NCBI GenBank assembly: GCA_030762935.1
Contig: CM060880.1
Location: 17,043,001 to 17,107,000, forward strand
DNA length: 64,000 nt
DNA from: Hymenopus coronatus
Lineage: Eukaryota > Arthropoda > Insecta > Mantodea > Hymenopodidae
Direction of reading: 5' to 3'
The position numbers and the translations under genes are program-made. A model generated the notes under the pieces. It saw nothing but the letters and a program-made list of their open reading frames with translations, did no database searches and was not told the DNA's origin. Shown piece after piece: positions 23,180 to 34,216 of this stretch (the stretch's first letter is position 1; every line of letters starts with the position of its first letter).

Positions 23180-24887
23180 GAGTCGTCATCCACATTACTG
23201 TCTGTGTCGCTTGAAGCTGGTCCACTTTCTTGATCACCACCATGTTTTTGGCACGCCATCCTGTAGATTCCACACACAGCTAGATTGTCAACAAAATGCA
23301 CAAAGGTATCGAAATTTGCACCCTCTGGTAGAGCTAGCTCATTATAGGCTCATCACTACCAATATCATCACCGTCATCAGAAACAGCCTCTTCCTGTAAG
23401 ACACCAGATTTAATGAAGCAGTGTTTGATTTTGGAGGATGACACCTGCTTCCAGGCAGGCCAAATAAATTCCATGGCTTGTAGTAAGTTAATGGCGAAAT
23501 TTTCATTTCCTGCATCAGTCACTGTTATTAAATGTTGACCCAGCATTTTTCTATAATGAACTTTGAAATTTGCCCAAATCAAGTGGCTGTAGACGACTGG
23601 TACAGTTAGAGGGGAAAATTCCACTTGAACTTTTTCCAAAATTATTTGAGGTGGATGTGATGTACATCGATCCATAAAAAGATGGATCTTCTTCCAGTTT
23701 CTTTAACCACTGTTCCATTAAGATCATAGTCATCCAAGAATTTCTATTGGATTCATATTCCGTAGGTTTTGTTTTCACACCCTGAAAACACCTCTTGGTT
23801 TGGATAGGTAGAGTCAGACTGAAAAATGCAATGCCATAGCCGGGATTTGAACCACGAATCTGCCTATCTCTAGTCGGTTGCTCTGCCACTGAGCTACCAT
23901 GGCAAATTGAATTTCTCAACTGACTCCCCCAGTGGTGACCTACAATGCTGTAAGTACTTTTAGACCCAGGATTCATAGTATGGCCAACTATTATGGTCAA
24001 TTTGTATGGAATAACTGTTTTTTTTGTTTTTTTTTTTTTTTTTACACAGAGCCGTGTGAAGGACAGGAGTTGGATAGGTAGAGTTAAAGTACTTACAGCA
24101 TTGTAAATCGCCATTGGGGTTCTCATCTCAAGATAATTTTAGATCACCTTGTGGTTTACCGGGAAACATGCGAGTCAGTTGAGAAATTCAATGCTATGCC
24201 GGCATGTTGCCATGTAAAAAAACAGTTATTCCATTACTCTCGGAGTCTTGGATTTTTCTATCACAAGTGGGAGAAGTTTGTCTGATCCGTCTGCATTGGT
24301 AGCAAGAAGAAGTGTTACGCAAATTTTACTTTTCTTCCCTGCATGGCATGAATCATATTTTTCAGCTGATGTCTTCCTGGGAAGGAGATTGTAGAATAGG
24401 CCAGTCTCATCATAGTTTGAAGCTAATAATCCCTTATGATTCCTGGTAGAAGCTCTTTCTTCCTGTGCTGAACCGTGATGTCATCCATAGCATTCGACTC
24501 GCCACAAACTGTTTTCCCTGTGATTCCATGACGATCTTTAAATCCTTGCAACCATCCTGATGAAGCCTTGAAATCAGCCGTGATGTTCATTACGAGCTAA
24601 ATCTGTTGCTTTTGCTTTCAGCATGTCGCCACTGATTACTAGAGCTGCAGCCCGTTTCTGCTGTAACCATGTGAAAAGTGCTGACGGTTGTGTTTTGTTG
24701 CCTTGGCACCCAATTTTAAAAACTCATCCAAAATAATATTTTTGTTACTGATGACTGTACATATCGTGGAGTAAGCAATTCCTAAGTCTAAAACTATTTC
24801 GGTTTTGGTTTTGTGTGGATCAAGCTCCACCTCTCGTATGAATATCACTTTTTGATCTAGCGCGTATTTCCTTTTTCTGCTTTCCAT
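23180..24887 (-). pseudogene. Tigger/pogo-type transposase, degraded
   Basis: Minus strand. Starts MESRKRKYALDQKVIFIREV with KTKTEIVLDLGIAYSTICTV, the CENP-B-type DNA-binding head (24887-24640). Then, over several frames, KTVCGESNAMD, the DETGLFY region (about 24410), and KLLPLVIEKSKTPR (about 24250). After an inserted block it resumes at KRCFQGVKTKPTEYESNRNS, WMTMILMEQWLKKLE and TSRLQPLDLGKF, ending in an acidic tail near 23345. Normal domain order of a DDE transposase with many frame breaks. Confidence 0.85.
23806..24240. mobile_element. tRNA-like SINE pair in inverted arrangement inside the Tigger relic
   Basis: The left part (23826-23905) is a tRNA-like head on the minus strand with A box TAGCTCAGTGG and B box GGTTCAAATCC. 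Sequence at about 23905-23970 recurs inverted at about 24090-24215 (shared block GAGTCAGTTGAGAAATTCAA and AAAGTACTTACAGCAT), making a fold-back of about 350 bp. It interrupts the transposase between SKTPR and CFQGVK. Confidence 0.65.
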
Positions 24888-25014
24888 GGCTGATTAAAAG
24901 CAACTGAGAACTGAAAGACAAACCGCTGTTTAACAATAAACATCAGATACTGAACATTTTTATCTTTACTTCTCGTTTGTTGCTGCATTGTCGCGCTCTA
25001 CCAGCAAACGTATT

Positions 25015-25172
25015 GTTGTATCTACGACACGGGATCGACGGCTTTACTTCCCTTCGGAAGGAAGCCATGCTAAGGATTTTTACACCCGAAAAAAATCCAT
25101 CGTCCTCCACCGGGTTTGAACCCGCGACCCTGGGTATATGAAGTCAGCATGGTAACCATTACACCACGAAGA
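25015..25172 (-). mobile_element. SINE family B copy, 5' half
   Basis: Head (minus) with GGTGTAATGGTTACC and GGGTTCAAACCCGG, plus the GAAGGAAGCC part of the body. Confidence 0.7.
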
Positions 25173-25204
25173 GCGACTATGTGTGTGTGTGTGGGGGGGG
25201 GGGC

Positions 25205-26378
25205 GGACTCGGAAACTAAAGACCAATAAATACTAAACTTGTTATTTAAGTTTTATATCTAACAAGAATGCGACACGAAGATTTTCAAGAGAACCCCCCT
25301 TCCCAAACTACCTTTATATGGAAAAATGTTTGAAAATGTAGTTTGTCTCAAAAATGGCTCTAACGATTTTCATAAAATACCGTATATTAAAGATATTTAC
25401 ATGGCATATAAAATGTATATCTTGAATCTCCTGAGAATAGCTTTTGAAGAGGTGATTATTCTGGTTGAATTTTGCATAAGTGGTAAACCATAAGAGATAG
25501 ACAAAAACTTACTACATAAAAAATGTATATCTCGTTAAAACACACATGTACATCTTTACTTTCTCTACACGTACTATGTACATAGTGTATAGAGAAGGTA
25601 TTGTATTGCACACAAACATTCGATTAAGAGATTTCACCGAAAATACATGTTTTGGGTTCCCCTAAATCCAAAAAAAAGCATTTTTGAAAAAGGTCCGTGT
25701 GTGTGTGTGTGTGTCTGTGGACAGCATAGCTCAAAAACGAAAAGACCGTTAAATACCAAACTTGGTATTTAGGCTTGGTATCTTCCAAGGATGCGACACG
25801 AAGATTTTCAAGAAAATCCCCCCACCCCCAACTACCCTTTACATGGAGCTTTTCGAAAATTTTTATTTTCTCAAAAAAATGGCTCTAACGATTTTGATTA
25901 AAATATCGTATATTAAAGAGATTTACCTGACAAGTAATGTGTATATCTTGAATTTTCTGGGAATAGCCTCTGAAGACTACTTTATTCTGGATGAAGTTTA
26001 CATAACTGCTAAACCGTAAGAAATGGGCAAAAACTTACGACACAAAACATTTATATCTCGTTAAAACACACATACCTACATTTTTTTGTGGAGTTCACCG
26101 TTTTTTTTTAAAGTACTTAAAATGTTCTCATACCGGAACATGTCAACTCCTGGCCACGCAAAGAAATGGATATCATTCCCATAGCAACCACTTTTAAATT
26201 ATTTGACTGTCGGTTTAGTCCAGTGTATTCCCTTTTTTTCCCTTCTACTTATAAGGAACTAAAGATGCTGTTTATCTCGATTAGCATGAAATAGAAAGAA
26301 GAAGAAGAAGTTTATTAAAATAATTTGTTACAGAGATGTAGAGAAAGTCATGTGAATGGAACACATCAATTTTTTTTC
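25205..26378 (-). mobile_element. Helentron-like fragment followed by a full copy
   Basis: 25205-25550 is the middle of one copy; 25555-26378 is a full copy with palindrome ACTATGTACATAGTGT and GT tract 25697-25716. Same orientation. Confidence 0.75.
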
Positions 26379-26823
26379 GTGAAGTCCAATACTTCCTCTA
26401 GTGACTGAAAAGGGAAAGGTTTAAATGAAAACGCAACAGAAATAACATTAAATAGTTATTCAGCGGTATCTAAATGCTAGTATTTAAAACAAGCAGCACC
26501 CAATAACAATTTGCTCGTCGATATCTGTCAGTCGCCGAAGAAGTGGCAATAATTCAAATTAATCACATCACGTGCAATATAAATGACACGGAGCTAAATA
26601 ATTTTTGTACTTTTTTGCTCGCGCAATTCCATTGTGGCGCCACTGACAATGGAATACAGGAGGGGAGGCAAATCAAATTACAGATCTAGCAGCTGCGTTT
26701 TCGAATGTCACAGATGTTGTCGCCAACTGTGCAATTTCAAATCTTCCTTATCATCCTGCCAACTGCTGCAGCTTTATATGCACCGCATTCTTCTTCATCT
26801 TAGAAATGGAATTCTTTTGATAC
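26379..26823. other. Gap, nothing recognised
   Basis: No transposon motif; short frame 26634-26861 (+) unassigned. Confidence 0.35.
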
Positions 26824-27575
26824 GTTCTCTAGCGCGTGTGTACAAAATACATAGTACGTAGAGCAGGAATTGTATTCCACCAAAAAAATTCGATGTCGAG
26901 GTTTCACCGGAAATACATGTTTTGAGGTCCCCTGTGTCAGGAAAAAAATAGAAAAGCGCGCGCGTATGTGTGTGTGTGGACAGCAATAGCTCAAAAACGA
27001 AAAGACCGTAAATACCAAACTTGGTATTTAAGTTCATATCTTTCAAGGATACGACACGAAGATTTTCAAAAAAATCCTCCCAACCGAAACTACATTTTAC
27101 ATGGAACATTTTTCGAAAATTTTGATTTTCTCAAAAATGGCTCTAACGATTTTGATTAAAATATGTATTAAGGATATTTACTTTACAAATAAAATGTATA
27201 TCTTGAATAGTCTCTGAAGACTCTAGATGAATTTTACGGAATTTTACATAACTGATAACCCGTAAGGAAAGGATTAAAACTTACCACACAAAAAAAAAAA
27301 AGTAGAACACGTTAAAACACACAATTTATGTTATATATATTTTTTCGTGGAGTTGATCGTTTTTTAGATATTCCTTATTTTCGGTTTCAGCTTTTAAAAA
27401 TTTGTACTTTTCTCATACAAGAATTTGCCAGCTCCTGAACATACAAACAAAGAAACTTCAGTGACAGAGTAACCAGCTTTTGACTATCACTTTAACCTAT
27501 GGTACTCCCTTATTTCGCTTCTACTTACAAGGAAGCAATAAGACTGTTTCATGTGAATGGAACACATCAGATGTT
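26824..27575 (-). mobile_element. Helentron-like repeat with decayed palindrome
   Basis: Palindrome reduced to ACAAAATACATAGTACG; ends GTGAATGGAACACATCAG. A short piece near the end is deleted. Confidence 0.7.
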
Positions 27576-27942
27576 TTTTGAATATGTGTTGTTTATGAAA
27601 TAGTTCAGGTAAATATCATTGGACGGTCTAACCTTTGCAGATAAATTCTCTCGCTCAAACATGAAAATCCCCTTCGGGATACAAAGTGACGCAGGTTCAT
27701 GTAGCAATGATACCAACAGGCCCAGGGGTACAAAAAGCCTGCAGTTTAAATATGTATTGTAGAGCTGACCTCAGCAATAGGTCTGCACTATCCCAATAAT
27801 GCATAGCCAGCCAGCAAATAAGTTCACACAAAATGGCTATGATATGGGATATAAAGAACTTGCAGATATTTTTCATGAGCTCAGAAACTGTGTTTTCACT
27901 CGGCAAACAAAGGCATTGTAATTCAAGATCTTCTCGGGCTTC

Positions 27943-28025
27943 TAGCCAGGTAAAAACTTGGTTTGACACCAACGTTTCGAAGAAGTGCATCTTCCTCGTC
28001 TTCAGGGTGAACTGATGGTTTGAGC
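27943..28025 (-). repeat. Promoter-bearing repeat unit, left arm, downstream half
   Basis: Reverse complement of 34337-34435 up to ATCTTGAATTA. It carries the initiator and the CTGAAGA hairpin, cut off from its TATA box by copy A. Confidence 0.7.
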
Positions 28026-29687
28026 TTTTTTTTTTTTTTTTTTTTTTTTTAGTTTCAAGTGGAGGGGAAAAATCCACCTTAAGGACTAACCCGGGCTGGC
28101 ATGCCCGGAGTGTCGGGGTCTCCCAGGATGGGCCTACCGACTAAAAAACCCCTCCACCGGTATTGGAAGGTAAGGATACTGCGGTACCGCTGTTGCACCC
28201 GCGCAGTAAAAGGTGAAGGTAAACTGGCCCGCTGTGCGGCCGCCAGGGGTGAGGGTTGTGCTAGTAGACCGGCTTGACCGAGGCCCAGCCGGCCCCTGTA
28301 GCGAATTATAGGTGAGGAGTTGAGGAAATTATGGGTGGTTGGGAGTTGTTGGTGAACATGGGATTGGAAGTGTAGGGAGAGCTGCCACTCTCTCCCTGTG
28401 GTGATGATGACGGCACTGGATATTGATGGTGAAGTTGGTGCTGCAGCTCTCGGACACCCACGACCGAAGCCTCAAGAGACCCCAGCCGCGGGCACTGGTC
28501 GTGTAAGTGATGGGAGTTAGTGGTGATGTCTGCCAAGTTTAAGGTGACTCTTCCGGGTGTATCCTTGCTCTGATTGGAATTCTCTGAGCAATTGCTGCGG
28601 AGTCTTAGGCTGCTGAGGGAATGTTCCTTCAGCTACCTGCTGTTGATAATTTTGGGCGCTGGCTATCCGGTTGGACAGCTCAGCGGTGGAGGCCTGTAGA
28701 GTGGAGATGGCGGCGGTGTTGGCAGCTTGTAGGGCGTCGATCCTGGTGGACAGGTCGGCGGCTGTAGTCTGCTGGCTGGTGGCTGCTGCGTCGTTAGAAG
28801 CTTGTAATTCCTGTAGCTTCTGTGTGAGGAGACTGCATGTCTCTTCCAGGGCAGCTAGTCGAGCACCGACGTTCAGGATCTCCGCATGGAGGTCCTGAAT
28901 GGCTTCTCGCGTCGCTGCGTCTGTTGAGAGTGCAGGTGGTGAGGCCTCAGTGGTTGTTGTCTGCGGTGGAGTGGTACGGCGGGCAGAAGTTGGTGATGAA
29001 GTGCTGCTCCTTGGGTAGAGAGGGCACTGGGCTTGCCCTGTGTAGTGTCCTGTGCCACGACAGGTGGCACAGAATCGGCGGCGTCGGCGAAGATCATGCC
29101 CAGTGCACTCGGTGGTGGTGGAGTTGGTACCGCAGTAGTGGCACCTCGGTGTCGAAGAGCAGTCTTCAGCTGTGTGGCCGTAGGCACAGCAGCGTCGGCA
29201 GGGCCGATGGCGTTCCTGTCGGCTAGCCTCGACGACCAGAAGTCGCCCTAATAAGGGCAACCCTGACGTCAAGGCAGCTTCCAGGTCAGCCTGGTCCTGC
29301 ATCTCCAGACGGACGAGCGGCGTTGGTCCCCGGTCGCAGTAAATGCGGGTGGCCCTCAAGCATGAAGGCCACCGCGACTGCACGGCGGTGAGCAGATGCC
29401 GGGTGGTAAGGTCCCCAGGGACCCCCCGTACCACGGCACTGAACCGGGGCGGCGTCGTAGAGCTGGGTGGAGGCGTCGGTGGCGGCGGTGTTGGCGGCAA
29501 CTGCGGCTGCAGTTGCGGCGAGACTGCGGTGGCGGCCGGCGAAGCAGGGCTTGCCGGGACCGGTATCAACGGAGAGGCTGCCTCCTTGGCGGCTGCCGAG
29601 GAAGAGGCGACGGGTGCTGCCTTAGCAGCGGCGAGTCTGCGCAGTCTCTTCTTGGCCATCTTAGCGAGTCGAAGAAGAAGCTCCGTC
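28026..29687 (-). mobile_element. Gag-only non-LTR retrotransposon copy A, full length with TSD
   Basis: On the minus strand it begins GACGGAGCTTCTTCTTCG and ends in about 25 A residues (plus 28026-28050). Flanks carry a 9-bp target duplication, AAGCTCAAA on the element strand (plus 29688-29696 and 28019-28027). The uninterrupted target is present at 34328-34336, which fixes both ends. Only ORF1 is encoded. The 3' region includes a GGAGGGGTTTTTTAG motif (shared with copies C and D). Confidence 0.88.
28517..29659 (-). CDS. Gag-like ORF1 protein of non-LTR retrotransposon, copy A
   Basis: An intact 380-residue ORF1 (gag-type RNA-binding) protein. In order: a basic, Ala/Pro-rich N-terminus (MAKKRLRRLAAAK, then poly-Pro); an RRM-like fold around residues 72-147 (FSAVVRGVPGDLTTRHLL to LLVVEASRQ); three zinc knuckles starting CRRCCAYGHTAEDC (Cx2Cx4Hx4C) and ending CATCRGTGHYTGQAQC; then an Ala/Gln/Thr-rich coiled coil. 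This order fits jockey/X-element-type ORF1 proteins, which coat the retrotransposon RNA. There is no reverse transcriptase downstream, only a 3' UTR and a poly(A) tail. It differs from copy C at only a handful of residues. Confidence 0.88.
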   Translation of the reverse strand: MAKKRLRRLAAAKAAPVASSSAAAKEAASPLIPVPASPASPAATAVSPQLQPQLPPTPPPPTPPPSSTTPPRFSAVVRGVPGDLTTRHLLTAVQSRWPSCLRATRIYCDRGPTPLVRLEMQDQADLEAALTSGLPLLGRLLVVEASRQERHRPCRRCCAYGHTAEDCSSTPRCHYCGTNSTTTECTGHDLRRRRRFCATCRGTGHYTGQAQCPLYPRSSTSSPTSARRTTPPQTTTTEASPPALSTDAATREAIQDLHAEILNVGARLAALEETCSLLTQKLQELQASNDAAATSQQTTAADLSTRIDALQAANTAAISTLQASTAELSNRIASAQNYQQQVAEGTFPQQPKTPQQLLREFQSEQGYTRKSHLKLGRHHH

Positions 29688-29757
29688 TTTGAGCTTGCGG
29701 AGACTGGTATTTATAAGAGCTGGGATGAAGCTAACATCTGATTGGTTCGCGAGATAT
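29688..29757 (-). repeat. Promoter-bearing repeat unit, left arm, upstream half
   Basis: Reverse complement of 34261-34336 with CCAAT and TATAAATA. It lies immediately upstream (minus strand) of copy A, so copy A might now be transcribed from this TATA. Confidence 0.7.
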
Positions 29758-29989
29758 TATGGCCTGGTATTTAAGATGACTGAGACATGGGCACGGACTT
29801 CGTAGAAAACTATTTATAGCAGTTATTCGGCTAATGTTTTGTGTTTGAGCACGCACCTGCTAGAAAATAAGTCTTGGACGCCCTCATGCAGCCTCTGAGG
29901 CAGGTTCTCCTGCAGCAAGCTGCATATTCTGCTGAGCTCTTTCGAACCAAACGTCAGCAACCCATCACTGCTCCTCCTCCTGCACAGGC
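29758..29989. other. Flank of the left promoter unit
   Basis: A minus-strand 79-codon frame spans 30062-29823. TATAAATA occurs on the minus strand near 29812. Possibly more of the same host retroelement. Confidence 0.35.
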
Positions 29990-30423
29990 TGAGGGGCACG
30001 CACGGCTCGGGAATGCCCGACCACCGACGGAGTGGAAGACTACTGGGAGCTTCGTGGAGCAATTCCGAAGCAGGTACAATCCATAACGTCTACGTCCTAT
30101 TCTCTCCTCAAATTTCCACCCTTTATTTCCTTTCCAATATCACCTCTACTCCCTAGGCTGCAGTCAGGTTCCATGGCTGTTAGCCTAGAAGCAACCTTAC
30201 ACCCGCTCCCGCACAACGTGCGGCAGCTTCCTATCTTTCGCCGACTAACGCGGGTGCATCAGCGGGACCGCGCAAAGCCACGAGATTCACAACAATCTAC
30301 TGTTATAACGTGGAGGGGTTTTTTAGTGGGTATGCCGCATGAGGAAGCGGAGAGTCCCACATATCCTCCCAGCCATTGCACTTCGGCTGAGGGTTGAATG
30401 CGTAACGCATTTTTCCCCTCCAC

Positions 30424-30465
<42 letters not shown>
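29990..30465 (+). mobile_element. 5'-truncated retrotransposon tail (copy D) with 39-bp poly(A)
   Basis: Ends with the same kind of 3' region as copies A and C: GGAGGGGTTTTTTAGTGGGT, then TTTTTCCCCTCCAC, then 39 A residues (30427-30465). ORF1 is absent. The left limit is approximate. The poly(A) is followed at once by the 5' end of copy B. Confidence 0.65.
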
Positions 30466-30467
<2 letters not shown>

Positions 30468-32577
30468 CGGAGCTTCTGGTGTTCGAACACGTGAGAGATG
30501 ACGAAGAAAGGTCGCCGAAGGAAGAGGACTACCGCCGCAACCTCACCGTCAGCTAAACCGGATGAGTCGCCGCCGCCATCACCTAGGAATGGCAGCGCGT
30601 TTTGGACGGTTTCTCCGGCTTTAGCTCCCGCTCTTGCCGGGAAACCGCCATCGCAATCGCCGGTCGCCGCTGCCGCAAGCTCCCGGCAACTGCCGCCGCA
30701 GTTGCCGGCCTCAGCGCCACCTTCACTTCCGTCCAAGCAGAAACGCCGAAACGAAACCGCCTCATACACCGCCGATGCCACAGCCGAGTGCCAACCGGCC
30801 TTCTCGGCTGAGAGCAGTGCCACTCTTCCGCCTCCAGTCGCCGCAGCCACAGCCGAGCACCAACCGGCCCTCTCGGCTGAGAGCAGTGCCACTCTTCCGC
30901 CTCCAGCCGCCGCAGAATGCCGGCAGTTGCAGCCGCACCTGCCGGCCAGCCAATCATTCACCGCCGAAGAAGCCCGGCAAATGCCGGCTTCTACACCCAA
31001 CACCACTTCAGGACCAGAGCTTCCAGCCAACACCGTCACACCTTCCAAAGCAGCACCAACACCTCCACAGCATCTGCCGCCACCGTCGCTTCTCGTAGAG
31101 AGATACAGTGCAGTGATTAGGGGCGTCCCGCGTGACCTATCGAGTAGACTCATCACCACCGCAGCACGCCAGAGATGGCCCTCAGTAATGAGGGCCTCAA
31201 GGATTATGTCCGCCAGAGGGATAACCCCTCTGGTACGGATTGTATTCGCCGTGGCCGGGGAACTCAATGCTGCCTTGCGCGAGGGCCTGCCCATGTTTGG
31301 GCGACGCCTAAACATCGAGGCTAGCCGGGAACCCCGACCGACACCATGCCGCCGCTGCTGCGCATTCGGCCACACCGCCGACACCTGCGCCGAGCCCCCA
31401 CGGTGCCACTACTGTGGGGCGCCCAGATTGACAGCCGAATGCGCAGCTCATGATCTAAGATCTCGACGCCGGTACTGCGCCACCTGTGATGGCCCTGGTC
31501 ATTTCACAGGACAGGCGCAGTGCCCCTACTACCCACGCAGTCACCGCTACCTGACACCAGCCTCCGCCGCCACACCCTTAGACGAAAGGAAGAGGACCTC
31601 AACAACCACCACCTCGATGCAAGGCCCACTCAACCCTAACAGACGCCGACCACCACACACAAATCCAGCCAACGCCGCATCACCTCCAGCAGCCACTACA
31701 AGTCCAGCCATCACCAAAACTCCACCGCAACCAGCAACAGCAGCGCCATCTGACAGCTCCATAAAGGAAGCCGTACAGGACCTTCATTCCGAGGTCCTGC
31801 ACATCAGCTCCCGACTGGCCCTACTGGAGGAGGCGCTGACTGCCATCACCGCTGCCATAGCCGAGACACAGACCACAACACCACGCAGACTACACAACAT
31901 TGAGGCCGGAATCCAGGACCTACAACAGATGACCACCACAACAGCTTTTTCATTAAGGACCTTCACCACCAACGCAGCAGCTTCTCAAAAAACCCTGGAC
32001 GAAGGCCTCTCTAGACTGACCACCACGCTAAACTCCAAACTTCTGACCGCCATACCTGACACCAAAGACAGCACACAGACCAACAAACAGACTACAGACA
32101 TCAACATCCAGACTGCACTGACCTTTTCCCCCTTCATTACTCCAACACTCACTGAACTTCTCACTCCACTTGAACACAGGACTCCACCACAAAACGACGA
32201 CCTGGACCAACCAGACCAAAATTTCCCACCCTTAAGCCACACACACAAAGATAAGCCATTAAGATCAAAAAAGAAAAATAGTAACAAATAAAGATAACAC
32301 CCACAACTCCCATCAGACCTTCCTTAACTCCCCGGGTGGCAGCCAGGGCCTTGGTCATGACTGTCACCCGGAACAACCGATACCTTCTGCTGAGCCGCCA
32401 ATTCGGCCAGCAGCAACCGCCGCACTAACGAGGGTGCTCAGCGGAACCTCCCTATCCCGACTTATCTCCTTCGAACCCGATACTTCCTTCCAAATCCCGC
32501 ACTTCACCTAATGGCGAGATAAGCCATTCTTTTTACCTTCCAACTCTCTCTCTGTCTCCCCTTTAAAAAAAAAAAAA
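30466..32577 (+). mobile_element. Gag-only non-LTR retrotransposon copy B
   Basis: Starts GACGGAGCTTCTGGTG directly after copy D's poly(A) and ends with 13 A residues (32565-32577) directly before copy C. About 2.1 kb, ORF1 only. No target duplication can be resolved because both junctions are poly(A). Confidence 0.85.
30498..32291 (+). CDS. Gag-like ORF1 protein of non-LTR retrotransposon, copy B
   Basis: An intact 597-residue ORF1 protein. The first ~195 residues are low-complexity Pro/Ala/Ser. An RRM-like region follows (about 200-275, RYSAVIRGVPRDLSSRLI), then three zinc knuckles from about 283 (CRRCCAFGHTADTC; CHYCGAPRLTAEC; CATCDGPGHFTGQAQC), then a coiled-coil-like segment (about 410-490) and a Thr-rich tail ending KKKNSNK. 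It is a diverged relative of copies A and C with a longer N- and C-terminus. No ORF2 follows; the poly(A) starts about 270 bp after the stop. Confidence 0.87.
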   Translation: MTKKGRRRKRTTAATSPSAKPDESPPPSPRNGSAFWTVSPALAPALAGKPPSQSPVAAAASSRQLPPQLPASAPPSLPSKQKRRNETASYTADATAECQPAFSAESSATLPPPVAAATAEHQPALSAESSATLPPPAAAECRQLQPHLPASQSFTAEEARQMPASTPNTTSGPELPANTVTPSKAAPTPPQHLPPPSLLVERYSAVIRGVPRDLSSRLITTAARQRWPSVMRASRIMSARGITPLVRIVFAVAGELNAALREGLPMFGRRLNIEASREPRPTPCRRCCAFGHTADTCAEPPRCHYCGAPRLTAECAAHDLRSRRRYCATCDGPGHFTGQAQCPYYPRSHRYLTPASAATPLDERKRTSTTTTSMQGPLNPNRRRPPHTNPANAASPPAATTSPAITKTPPQPATAAPSDSSIKEAVQDLHSEVLHISSRLALLEEALTAITAAIAETQTTTPRRLHNIEAGIQDLQQMTTTTAFSLRTFTTNAAASQKTLDEGLSRLTTTLNSKLLTAIPDTKDSTQTNKQTTDINIQTALTFSPFITPTLTELLTPLEHRTPPQNDDLDQPDQNFPPLSHTHKDKPLRSKKKNSNK

Positions 32578-34216
32578 GACGGAGCTTCTTCTTCGACTCG
32601 TGAAGATGGCCAAGAAGAGACTGCGCAGACTCGCCGCTGCTAAGGCAGCACCCGTCGCCTCTTCCTCGGCAGCCGCCGAGGAGGCAGCTTCTCCGTTGCC
32701 ACCGGTCCCGGCAAGCCCTGCTTCGCCGGCCGCCACCGCAGTCTCGCCGCAACTGCAGCCGCAGTTGCCGCCAGCACCGCCGCCACCACCGCCGCCACCA
32801 CCCAGCTCTACGACGCCGCCCCGGTTCAGTGCCGTGGTACGGGGGGTCCCTAGGGACCTTACCACCCGGCATCTGCTCACCGCCGTGCAGTCGCGGTGGC
32901 CTTCATGCTTGAGGGCCACCCGCATTTACTGCGACCGGGGACCAACGCCGCTCGTCCGTCTGGAGATGCAGGACCAGGCTGACCTGGAAGCTGCCTTGGC
33001 GTCAGGGTTGCCCTTATTAGGGCGACTTCTGGTCGTCGAGGCTAGCCGACAGGAACGCCATCGGCCCTGCCGACGCTGCTGTGCCTACGGCCACACAGCT
33101 GAAGACTGCTCTTCGACACCGAGGTGCCACTACTGCGGTACCAACTCCACCACCACCGAGTGCACTGGGCATGATCTCCGCCGACGCCGCCGATTCTGTG
33201 CCACCTGTCGTGGCACAGGACACTACACAGGGCAAGCCCAGTGCCCTCTCTACCCAAGGAGCAGCACTTCATCACCAACTTCTGCCCGCCGAACCACTCC
33301 ACCGCAGACAACCACCACTGAGGCCTCACCACCTGCACTTTCAACAGACGCAGCGACGCGAGAAGCCATTCAGGACCTCCACGCGGAGATCCTGAACGTC
33401 GGCGCTCGACTAGCTGCCCTGGAAGAGACATGCAGTCTCCTCACACAGAAGCTACAGGAACTACAAGCTTCTAACGACGCAGCAGCCACCAGCCAGCAGA
33501 CTACAGCCGCCGACCTGTCCACCAGGATCGACGCCCTACAAGCTGCCAACACCGCAGCCATCTCCACTCTACAGGCCTCCACCGCTGAGCTGTCCAACCG
33601 GATAGCCAGCGCCCAAAAGTATCAACAGCAGGTAGCTGAAGGAACATTCCCTCAGCAGCCTAAGACTCCGCAGCAATTGCTCAGAGAATTCCAATCAGAG
33701 CAAGGGTACACCCGGAAGAGTCATCTTAAACTTGGCAGACATCACCAATAACTACCCATCACTTACACGACCAGTGCCCGCGGCTGGGGTCTCTTGAGGC
33801 TTCGGTCGTGGGTGTCTGAGAGCTGCAGCACCAACTTCACCATCAATATCCAGTGCCGTCATCATCACCACAGGGAGAGAGTGGCAGCTCTCCCTACACT
33901 TCCAATCCCATGTTCACCAACAACTCCCAACCACCCATAATTTCCTCAACTCCTCACCTATAATTCGCTACAGGGGCCGGCTGGGCCTCGGTCAAGCCGG
34001 TCTACTAGCACAACCCTCACCCCTGGCGGCCGCACAGCGGGCCAGTTCACCTTTACCTTCTACTGCGCGGGTGCAACAGCGGTACCGCAGTATCCTTACC
34101 TTCCAATACCGGTGGAGGGGTTTTTTAGTCGGTAGGCCCATCCTGGGAGACCCCGACACTCCGGGCATGCCAGCCCGGGTTAGTCCTTAAGGTGGATTTT
34201 TCCCCTCCACTTGAAA

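Noticed and set aside
23826..23905. Possible true tRNA gene
   Set aside because: A and B boxes and a 7-bp acceptor-like stem exist, but the T stem has mismatches and the sequence is duplicated inverted within a transposon, so a SINE head is more likely.
28837..29741. Plus-strand frames of 129-132 codons over copy A, and their mirrors at 32504-33431
   Set aside because: Antisense to the gag-like ORF1, and appear in both copies only because the sequences are the same.
30323..31384. 353-codon minus-strand frame across copy B
   Set aside because: It is the antisense shadow of the GC-rich ORF1 of copy B; it has no domain pattern and runs through the poly(A) of copy D.
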